Shown here: piece after piece, positions 35,531 through 41,415 of the stretch | Layout of the letters: the number at the start of each line of letters is the position of its first letter | How positions within the stretch are numbered: the first letter of the stretch is position 1 | DNA from: an uncultured Endozoicomonas sp. | Lineage (GTDB): Bacteria > Pseudomonadota > Gammaproteobacteria > Pseudomonadales > Endozoicomonadaceae | Direction of reading: 5' to 3' | Assembly: GCA_900299555.1 (NCBI GenBank) | Contig: OODV01000172.1 | Coordinates: 1 to 41,415, forward strand | DNA length: 41,415 nucleotides | Position numbers and translations under genes: made by a program | The notes under the pieces: model-generated | Database searches by the model: none | What the model was told of the DNA's origin: nothing | What the model saw: the letters and a program-made list of their open reading frames with translations, nothing else

Positions 35531-36757
35531 ATGGATTCAAATATTATCTATGGCGTTGCCATGTTTACCATTATCGTACTGGCGCTGGTGTTGGTTATCC
35601 TCGCCGCCCGTTCGAGACTGGTAAGCACTGGTGATGTGACCATCGGGATCAACGAAGATCCGGAAAAAGGCGTGACTACCGCTGCTGGTGGCAAACTGCT
35701 GAATACGCTGTCCAGTGCAGGCGTTTTCCTGCCATCCGCCTGTGGTGGTGGTGGTACCTGTGCACAGTGTAAATGTAAGGTACTCTCCGGTGGTGGTGAA
35801 ATGCTGCCAACCGAGCGTTCTCACTTCACCAAGCGTGAAGAGAAAGAAGGCTGGCGTCTTTCCTGCCAGGTCGCTGTTAAGCAGGACATGGAAATTGAAG
35901 TTGAAGAAGAGCTCTTCGGCGTCAAGAAGTGGGAGTGCGAAGTTGTCTCTAATGAGAACGTGGCTACCTTCATCAAGGAGCTGGTGTTAAAACTGCCTGA
36001 AGGTGAAAACGTTAACTTCCGTGCCGGTGGTTATGTTCAGCTGGAGTGCCCTCCTCATACGGTTGAGTACAAAAACTTCGATATTGGTGAAGAGTATCGT
36101 GGTGACTGGGACAAGTTTAACCAGTGGCAGTACGTTTCCAAGGTGGACGAAGAGACTATTCGTGCCTACTCCATGGCCAACTACCCAGAAGAGAAGGGTC
36201 TGTTGAAGTTCAATATCCGTATTGCTTCACCACCTCCGGGTACTGACTTTGCGCCTGGTAAGATGTCTTCTTTCGTCTTCAACCTGAAGCCAGGCGACAA
36301 GATGACCGTTTACGGACCATTTGGTGAGTTCTTTGCCAAAGAGACCGATAACGAGATGGTCTTCGTAGGCGGTGGTGCTGGTATGGCACCAATGCGTTCG
36401 CACATCTTTGACCAGCTGAAGCGTCTGTCTTCCAAGCGGAAGATCTCTTTCTGGTATGGTGCACGTTCTCTCCGTGAAGCTTTCTACGTGGATGAGTTCA
36501 ACAAGCTGGCTGAAGAAAATGAAAACTTCACCTGGCATCTGGCGCTGTCTGATCCGCTGCCAGAAGATAACTGGACGGGTTATACCGGCTTTATCCATCA
36601 GGTTCTTTTCGATAATTACCTGAAGGACCACCCGGCACCGGAAGACTGTGAGTTCTACATGTGTGGACCGCCCATGATGAACGCAGCCGTTATCAAGATG
36701 CTGGAAGATCAGGGTGTTGAGAGTGAGAATATCCTTCTGGATGATTTTGGCGGCTAA
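35531..36757 (+). CDS. nqrF: Na+-NQR subunit F (NADH-oxidizing)
   Basis: The NADH-dehydrogenase subunit that admits electrons. One N-terminal membrane helix (about 5-27), a 2Fe-2S ferredoxin domain with C71, C77, C80 and C112 ([12 protein letters not shown] and RLSCQ), then an FAD/NADH-binding ferredoxin-reductase domain with [11 protein letters not shown] (FAD) and [11 protein letters not shown] (NADH). The C-terminal [20 protein letters not shown] and acidic LLDDFGG ending are typical. At 408 residues it is complete. It ends the operon; apbE and nqrM, often next, are absent. Confidence 0.97.
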   Translation: MDSNIIYGVAMFTIIVLALVLVILAARSRLVSTGDVTIGINEDPEKGVTTAAGGKLLNTLSSAGVFLPSACGGGGTCAQCKCKVLSGGGEMLPTERSHFTKREEKEGWRLSCQVAVKQDMEIEVEEELFGVKKWECEVVSNENVATFIKELVLKLPEGENVNFRAGGYVQLECPPHTVEYKNFDIGEEYRGDWDKFNQWQYVSKVDEETIRAYSMANYPEEKGLLKFNIRIASPPPGTDFAPGKMSSFVFNLKPGDKMTVYGPFGEFFAKETDNEMVFVGGGAGMAPMRSHIFDQLKRLSSKRKISFWYGARSLREAFYVDEFNKLAEENENFTWHLALSDPLPEDNWTGYTGFIHQVLFDNYLKDHPAPEDCEFYMCGPPMMNAAVIKMLEDQGVESENILLDDFGG

Positions 36758-36782
36758 TCCTTTGATTTAACAGCTGTAAATA

Positions 36783-36816
36783 AAAAGGCCGGTTCTCTCT
36801 GAGACCGGCTTTTTTA
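36783..36816 (+). terminator. Rho-independent terminator of nqr operon
   Basis: Stem GCCGGT-T-CTC and GAG-ACCGGC with a bulged T, loop TCT, preceded by A5 and followed by T6. Lies 25 bases after the nqrF stop. Confidence 0.9.
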
Positions 36817-36888
36817 TTTCCATATATTTTTTATGGAATTATTAGAAGGATCGGGAACTAATAAGAATATTAGTGCTCTATTGCACCG

Positions 36889-36907
36889 CCATCAATGAGA
36901 TTGATGG
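36889..36907. repeat. Small perfect hairpin
   Basis: CCATCAA-TGAGA-TTGATGG, seven-base arms, in the spacer upstream of the effector-like gene. No T-run; role unknown. Confidence 0.4.
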
Positions 36908-36980
36908 TTGCCAATGGACGTTATCATTGAGCGAGTTTACGTGTCATGGAGGTATCCTTTAACAGGCTCAGGATGAAGCG

Positions 36981-37047
36981 AACCTGTCAAAGCCAATGAA
37001 ACGAGGTGCTAGGCTGAGTGCTATTTCAAAATTGGCTTTTTCAGGTT
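36981..37047 (+). promoter_or_regulatory. Long imperfect hairpin upstream of effector-like gene
   Basis: Arms of 17 bases at 36981-36997 and 37031-37047 are complementary at 15 positions (left begins AACCTGTCAAAGCC, right begins ATTGGCTTTTTCAG), with further GAAA/TTTC pairing inside. The structure ends 43 bases before the ribosome binding site and ATG at 37091. It could be a terminator-like or RNA-level control element; there is no T-run after it on the plus strand. Confidence 0.45.
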
Positions 37048-37255
37048 TGACTATCTAAAAAAAATCAATACATATTTAAAGGACTTATATATGCAATCAA
37101 TAAACTCAAACAGAGGTCTATCTGCAGCAACTTCTTTGTAAGACCAAAGAGCCAATCCTGAGTTAACCTGCAAATACTCAAAACAAGAGAACACGGCCTC
37201 CTTAATTCCCAGAAGGCTACCCAGAGATCAGCAGCGTCTGGAAATTATTCAGGCT

Positions 37256-38242
37256 GTGAAGCAGGGGAGCTTGAGTCTTAGACAAATTCATCCTGATAGC
37301 GAAAAAGTGTATCTAAGCCAGGATAGGAAAGATCCACGCCCAGTCTACCTGATTCAGGAAGGTATACCCGTCGAAATGAGATTTATCAACAACACTCTGG
37401 GTATTCAGGGCCCAGAGCCTCTCATAGCTTATAAGAGTAATGCGGGCACAAACAGGCTTATGAAATCACAACTCCTTCTGGGTGAACTCGATGTTAAGTG
37501 CCTGCCATCACAGCATGCATTACTTGAAAAAATGCGTGAACAGGGTGAACGATACTGGGATATCTACCCTAGGTATACATCCGGGCATTTGCAAGCCGAT
37601 GGAACATTTAAAGCGCCTAAGTTAAAGTTTAATAATCCTTATCGCCATGGAAGGTCACTACCTCATTCAGAATTAGTCACCACCGGTTATGAGGAAGGTC
37701 AAATCAAGTGCTACGTTACTGCAAAGAAGAAATTAAATAACAACATAACCGATATTCTTAAAGAAAAACGAGCATTAGAGAATACGTTGGGAATAGGGAC
37801 CTTGCCTTTGGCAGTTTACTGTGAAAAAAGTGGTGCAGTAGAAGTGTATTTTGAAGAAGAACTGGAAGGGGAACAATTGGAGTTGAATGAGAGGCAGTTG
37901 GATTCTTTTGCACTTTCGCAGGGTATAGATCCGAGAAAAATCAGACAATTGCTTAACTTTCTTCCTTTAAACGTTAATATAAAATTATTAGATCAGAAAA
38001 ACTTGGAGTTTTCACCGGACTTTACTCGTATGAAAGAGGAAGTTTTAAAGATCGTAACGGATCCCGAGTTTTATAACTTCGAGCACGCCTTGGAAATTAA
38101 AAATAATGGTTTTCCACTTGATGGCTATTTTTTTGATAATAATGTTTATTCTACGCTACTCGATAGACTCTTTGAAACAGAAGGTATTGGATTGCTATTA
38201 GAAAAGGTTCTGGTACCAACGTTGAAAAATAAACGAGGTTGA
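37256..38242 (+). CDS. N-terminal part of effector-like protein, unknown domain
   Basis: An open frame of 328 codons from GTG 37256, open further upstream to 37142. I do not recognise its domain. It is hydrophilic with basic and acidic clusters, no signal peptide and no membrane segments. A central region reads GERYWDIYPRYTSGHLQ and KLKFNNPYRHGRSLPHSEL; an acidic patch YFEEELEGEQLELNERQL follows; the C-terminal third (residues about 215-328) is helical, like degenerate repeats. No clear ribosome binding site precedes the GTG, which agrees with it being an internal piece of a longer reading frame beginning at 37091. It ends 22 bases before the next frame, which lies in a different phase. Base composition is AT-richer than the nqr operon. 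Confidence 0.6.
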   Translation: MKQGSLSLRQIHPDSEKVYLSQDRKDPRPVYLIQEGIPVEMRFINNTLGIQGPEPLIAYKSNAGTNRLMKSQLLLGELDVKCLPSQHALLEKMREQGERYWDIYPRYTSGHLQADGTFKAPKLKFNNPYRHGRSLPHSELVTTGYEEGQIKCYVTAKKKLNNNITDILKEKRALENTLGIGTLPLAVYCEKSGAVEVYFEEELEGEQLELNERQLDSFALSQGIDPRKIRQLLNFLPLNVNIKLLDQKNLEFSPDFTRMKEEVLKIVTDPEFYNFEHALEIKNNGFPLDGYFFDNNVYSTLLDRLFETEGIGLLLEKVLVPTLKNKRG

Positions 38243-38264
38243 TAAATTATTTCGATTACTTATT

Positions 38265-40145
38265 ATGGCCGGAGTTAAGCTTACAAAGTATTCTTCTGAA
38301 TTTGAATTTAGGGGGTCACCCTATTTATTTAACTACCTGTATATATTGGACAGCACTGTAGTGTTTGGAAGAGGCCCTCTTGAGTATTTAATTGATAAAT
38401 TTTCCATTGAATATCCTGGTGTTATTGCTGAATTTGATTTGCGCTGCAAAAAACAAAGTCCGGAAAATCTGCAAAGAACTTTGAAATCTGTAATAAAAAC
38501 TCCTTTGAAATCGAAAACTAATATTAATACTATCAAAGACCCTTTACTGGCACTGTTCCATTATTGCTCTGACATTAATGAAGATATGTTGGAAAAAATA
38601 GAACGAAAAATAAAGGAGGGGCAGCGTCATTATTCTTCAAGCAACTTTAATGATATCTCTCGATATGATTATATCCAATGGGTTCGAGAACTCTACCAGC
38701 AGCGGGAGAAAGAGCCTTTTTACCAAAACTGGACTAAGTATGTTGAGCAGGCGAAACAAGCGTTAGGCAAGTTGGGAGCAGAGTTGAATGTGCAGAAACA
38801 AGAGTTTGCCGTCAAGCCTTCATGGGAAAATGACTTGGTAAAATTACAATTTTTAGAGGATGCCTTCAGTCAACAGCCTGTCCTTTTGGCTGCAATGGAT
38901 AATGAGGAAAAAATTCTGAAGATATTGCAGCATTACTACCGCCGTCCAGGGCCAGAGCGAGTGATCAGTAGCCTTATTAGCGATGCAGCCATTCCTGAGG
39001 TGTGGAAGCCGATGCACGCCAGCAGTCATGTATTGCGGGCAAGAAATAATGTGCTCTGGTATATCGAATGGCTTGAAAAATTCCAGCCGTTAAGCTTCTC
39101 TGATGATGAGAACAGTCTCCTGATGCTGGCGATTATCTACCATGATGCGGCAGCGGAAGATGTCTTAAAAAAAGATGAAGAAAAAAAGTCAGCGGACTAT
39201 TTCAAACGTGATTTGGCCGGTTTATACCCACAGGCACTACTGGACAATGTAGCCTTGGCTCTTGAAAGTAAGGAAAATGATATTCACCCTGATCCGGATG
39301 ATCAATCCGTGTTTGATGACTCTGTCCGTCGTTATCAGCGTGTATTGCGCTTTGCTGACCGAATGGACATTATTCGCTGTACAGGTGTTGGTCAAGACTT
39401 CCTGAGAGGTGCTGAAGCCAGTCTCTCAGAGTTTAACCCTGGACTTCTGGATCTGCCGCCAGCACTGAGCGAGCAGTTTACTGCCGATCCGGAAGAATCA
39501 CCCATAGCTCAGCGTCACCTTGAAGCAGCTATGCACGGAGCCGCTGATCTGGCAGCGGTCACTGGTCATCTGGTCTTCGACCACCGGCCTAATTCCTATG
39601 CCTCTGAATATGGGTTAGTGACTGTTGATAAAAAGCTCACAGAACAATTTGAGTCAACAGTAATGCCAGTCTCGCGAATGGACAATTTTATAAATGATAA
39701 CGTCAGGCGTAAAATAGCCCAGCTCGCAGGCATTAAAACCTGTTCAGATCCGAATCACAAAGAGTGCAGTACTGATAAGAATGCTGGTGTTACTTGGGGA
39801 ATTCATAATAGTTGGTATGACTTGAAAAAGATCCGGATACCGGATGGCATGACTCATTTAGAAAAAATGCAGTGCGAACATAGCATTGATGTATTGAGTG
39901 AGAAAACACAGGAGGACATTAAAAGAGAAGTGGAGCGACTTAAAAGCGAAGGGATACCCATGAATTTAGGGACGCTAACTCAAGAAACTCTAAGATCAGA
40001 GCAAGCAAAAAAGGTGCTTAAAGGGAGAGGGATTCTTGCAGAGATTGAGCCCCGCCGAAGGGGCTATGATCAAGAGGGTAATGAGAGCTTCGAGGAAGTT
40101 CTGTACCCATCAACGGAGATATCCAGGCCCGATGCGGTTTTGTAA
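38265..40145 (+). CDS. SidE phosphodiesterase-like (HD-type) domain protein, C-terminal part
   Basis: A 626-codon frame. Residues about 245-375 resemble the phosphodiesterase domain of Legionella SidE-family effectors, an HD-type fold: H251-ASS-H255-VLRAR, then H293-D294-AAAED in AIIYHDAAAED, and a third element RFADRMDIIRC with D365 and D368. In SidE proteins this domain processes phosphoribosyl-linked ubiquitin; here that is family inference, and no mono-ADP-ribosyltransferase motif is evident. The N-terminal 240 residues look helical, perhaps degenerate ankyrin-like. C-terminal to the domain are about 250 further residues with a Cys-rich patch (KTCSDPNHKECST). ATG 38265 has no good ribosome binding site and coding-like sequence continues upstream of it, so the frame is probably the 3' part of a longer gene. 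Confidence 0.7.
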   Translation: MAGVKLTKYSSEFEFRGSPYLFNYLYILDSTVVFGRGPLEYLIDKFSIEYPGVIAEFDLRCKKQSPENLQRTLKSVIKTPLKSKTNINTIKDPLLALFHYCSDINEDMLEKIERKIKEGQRHYSSSNFNDISRYDYIQWVRELYQQREKEPFYQNWTKYVEQAKQALGKLGAELNVQKQEFAVKPSWENDLVKLQFLEDAFSQQPVLLAAMDNEEKILKILQHYYRRPGPERVISSLISDAAIPEVWKPMHASSHVLRARNNVLWYIEWLEKFQPLSFSDDENSLLMLAIIYHDAAAEDVLKKDEEKKSADYFKRDLAGLYPQALLDNVALALESKENDIHPDPDDQSVFDDSVRRYQRVLRFADRMDIIRCTGVGQDFLRGAEASLSEFNPGLLDLPPALSEQFTADPEESPIAQRHLEAAMHGAADLAAVTGHLVFDHRPNSYASEYGLVTVDKKLTEQFESTVMPVSRMDNFINDNVRRKIAQLAGIKTCSDPNHKECSTDKNAGVTWGIHNSWYDLKKIRIPDGMTHLEKMQCEHSIDVLSEKTQEDIKREVERLKSEGIPMNLGTLTQETLRSEQAKKVLKGRGILAEIEPRRRGYDQEGNESFEEVLYPSTEISRPDAVL

Positions 40146-40169
40146 CCGTGACACTTCGGGAAAAGATTG

Positions 40170-40202
40170 AGTGATGTTTTAACCTTTAAGACATCACTTT
40201 TT
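40170..40202 (+). terminator. Rho-independent terminator after SidE-PDE-like gene
   Basis: AGTGATGT and ACATCACT arms (extendable with TTT/AAG), loop AACCTTT, then five T. It lies 25 bases after the stop at 40145. Confidence 0.88.
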
Positions 40203-40237
40203 CGATGAGTTGAAAACATAGGTTAAAGGAATATTAG

Positions 40238-40600
40238 ATATCTTTGAGTCATGTTCCCCTCAGCCCGGGGGATGGCGTTTCAGTACCTGAGCATTTGTTG
40301 GTAGATCTCATAGGTGATATTTTCTATTCACCGGATGGTATTGGGTTCGATTACCAGAGACGACTCTGGATTCAAATCGATTACGGTGACGATGATGAGC
40401 GCAACATCAATATGGGCACCAGCCAGATGCTCTGCTGTGATCCGGTTACTGCCGAAGTGAAATGCTTTCTTACCGCTCCCAGGAGTGGAAATACAGGGGT
40501 AATGACCAATCTCGATAGTAAGGCCATGTGGGTGAATATCCAACACCCTGCTATCAGCTTTCCGGCCAGTGATGGTAAGCCTCTGAAAAACTCTCCCTGA
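40238..40600 (+). pseudogene. Remnant of PhoX-type alkaline phosphatase C-terminus
   Basis: The open stretch encodes a fragment resembling the C-terminal part of PhoX (DUF839) phosphatases: SPDGIGFDYQRRLWIQIDYG, MLCCDPVTAEVKCFL and MWVNIQHPAISFP correspond to the family's PDG-x-W/FD...GRLWIQTD, NQML..DP.TGEI..FL and M F-V-NIQHPG..SFP motifs. PhoX proteins are usually 500-700 residues with a Tat signal; here only about 100 residues survive, beginning after a TAG at 40235 and ending at a TGA where the normal PRS... continuation is lost. No ATG start with ribosome binding site exists, so I treat it as a dead fragment left by a rearrangement. Confidence 0.72.
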
Positions 40601-40794
40601 TCCAGTAAGATATCAGCTTCAGAACCAGAAAGGAAAGAATTGAGCAGCTCAACTTCCCCAAAAGCTCTCGTTACTCTCAGTCCCTGCGCTGCGGAAAGTT
40701 TCTCAATATGTGACGTTCTCCCGAAGCAGGGCAGTAGATGCAGTAGGATCAAGCTGATAGAAAGAGCGGGGTAAACAGAAGTCCATGATCGCAT
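40381..40794 (-). pseudogene. Truncated exported-protein gene (N-terminus only)
   Basis: ATG at 40794 is preceded on the minus strand by AAAGGA at nine-base spacing, and the first 25 residues (MRSWTSVYPALSISLILLHL...) form a signal-peptide-like sequence. About 40 further residues (SHIEKLSAAQGLRVTRAFGE...) look like the start of a periplasmic protein. Past about 40595 the frame runs antisense through the PhoX fragment to a stop at 40381, so the rest is probably not native. I do not recognise the family. It is most simply the stump of a gene cut by the same event that truncated phoX. Confidence 0.5.
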
Positions 40795-41035
40795 ACCTGA
40801 ATTCCTTTTCAGTAGTGCTCAGTCCTTAGCCACTTTTTTATCTTCAAAATGATTATTTCAAAGCCAGCATTGTTCAAAGAAAATGGCTGATTTTAAGACC
40901 ATTTAAGAAGCAATAGATCAAAATATGCAAAAGAGAGAAGAGAGGTACTCAGCTTTAGAGCTTCACTGGTACATTCGATTTAATTTTTATATGAGTTAAA
41001 CCAACCGTCACACATAATAAATCCAGGCGGTTGTG

Positions 41036-41415
41036 ATGTACTCTTTAGAACAAACAAAAATATTAAAAGAACTTTCGTTCTATATTACTTTCCTTACCAG
41101 AGCTGTTTCTGCGAAAGCTGCACCAGTGTTTTGCGAATTGCTCATTGGTAGCATGCTCTCCGGTGAGGGGTTCCTGACTCAGGCTCTGCTTGCCATCCAG
41201 TACGATAAAGTCTGGAGCAGCTATCATCATTGGGTTGCCTTCGGGTGCTGGCGTTGGCGAAATCTTGCTCATCAACTGACACTGTTAGTCAGTTCCAAAG
41301 CACCTGAAGAGGAACCGGTTCCCGTTATTCTCGATGACCTGATCCTTGAGCGTTGTTCAGAGAACGCGCCTGCCTGTCGCATCCACCGACAGCACAGCCA
41401 GAAAAAGAACCGTGC
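41036..41415 (+). CDS. Partial transposase (IS701-like/DDE_5 type), cut by window end
   Basis: The frame starts at ATG 41036 after AGGCGG and stays open through 126 codons to the last base of the window, so it continues outside. The translation includes VWSSYHHWVAFGCWRWRNLA and PVPVILDDLILERCSENAP, then CRIHRQHSQKKNR. The W-SSYHHW motif, a lone Asp-Asp in VILDD (a likely first catalytic acidic residue of a DDE enzyme) and the H..HS.KKNR pattern resemble IS701-like/DDE_5-type transposases. Upstream sequence CAACCG/CGGTTG (about 41003-41033) may belong to the element's end, but the right end is not in the window, so the inverted repeats cannot be defined. Confidence 0.7.
   Translation, partial: MYSLEQTKILKELSFYITFLTRAVSAKAAPVFCELLIGSMLSGEGFLTQALLAIQYDKVWSSYHHWVAFGCWRWRNLAHQLTLLVSSKAPEEEPVPVILDDLILERCSENAPACRIHRQHSQKKNR

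Larger units (their letters stand above)
37091..40145 (+). pseudogene. Disrupted ~1,017-codon SidE-PDE-like gene (one stop, one frameshift)
   Basis: I read the two frames at 37256-38242 and 38265-40145 as one damaged gene. The 5' end is ATG 37091, seven bases after AAAGGAC; it encodes a Ser/Asn-rich leader (MQSINSNRGLSAATSL) that hits TAA at 37139-37141, a likely CAA-to-TAA change, after which the same frame stays open into 37256. At the other break, removing one A from the run at 38231-38233 joins the frames as LKNNEVDKLFRLLIMAG, and the codons before ATG 38265 look coding (DKLFRLLIMAGVKL, ankyrin-helix-like). With this correction 37091-40145 reads as about 1,017 residues. A terminator follows at 40170-40202. 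The leader resembles type III secretion signals, but that is inference. Sequencing error or recoding are alternatives. Confidence 0.6.

Noticed and set aside
41063..41275. 70-codon minus-strand frame at the right end
   Set aside because: It is antisense to the transposase-like plus-strand frame, which has clear motifs and runs past the window end.
1..41415. tRNA, rRNA or CRISPR arrays
   Set aside because: No cloverleaf with conserved arms, no rRNA stretch, and no regularly spaced direct repeats were seen on either strand.

Overview
The window looks like a chromosomal segment of a host-associated gammaproteobacterium. The gene order from comEC to tatD (comEC, exbB, exbD, lpxK, Trm112-like, kdsB, LMW phosphatase, murB, rne, rluC, HAD, sppA, maf, yceD, rpmF, plsX, fabD, fabG, acpP, fabF, pabC, mltG, tmk, holB, pilZ, tatD) closely follows the one I know from Pseudomonas, including the absence of fabH between plsX and fabD. 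A Na+-translocating NADH:quinone reductase operon and a SidE-phosphodiesterase-like, effector-type gene point to the Oceanospirillales, most likely an Endozoicomonas-like marine symbiont. That assignment is inference; no rRNA or marker search was possible.

Layout: (1) 1-2640, lineage-specific material: an exported protein of unknown family (minus strand), a nested inverted repeat and a small unknown protein. (2) 2651-5828, a DUF2062 membrane protein divergent from the DNA-uptake channel ComEC. (3) 5968-9615, a tightly packed plus-strand operon combining an ExbB/ExbD proton-driven energizer with lipid A/KDO synthesis (LpxK, KdsB), a Trm112-like zinc protein and a protein tyrosine phosphatase. 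(4) murB, then on the minus strand a NUDIX hydrolase and RNase E, whose terminator and long (~0.9 kb) structured upstream spacer are visible. (5) 15575-18466, rluC, HAD phosphatase, sppA; a bidirectional terminator; maf on the minus strand. (6) 19198-30027, yceD-rpmF-plsX-fabD-fabG-acpP-fabF-pabC-mltG-tmk-holB-pilZ-tatD, linking ribosome assembly, fatty acid synthesis, folate, cell wall, nucleotide and replication functions with type IV pilus biogenesis. (7) An 888-base spacer, then nqrABCDEF (30916-36757) and its terminator. (8) 36817-41415, an AT-richer accessory region: an apparent ~1,017-codon SidE-PDE-like gene broken by one in-frame stop and one frameshift, a PhoX phosphatase remnant, a truncated exported-protein gene and the start of an IS transposase that runs off the window.

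Housekeeping genes are intact and mostly translationally coupled; several use GTG or TTG starts that are supported by context. The most interesting part is the right-hand accessory region, where the two large reading frames are best explained as one decaying effector-like gene (or one needing recoding), preceded by a long imperfect hairpin and flanked by gene debris and an insertion sequence. None of the other spacers shows a recognisable tRNA, rRNA, CRISPR array or riboswitch.
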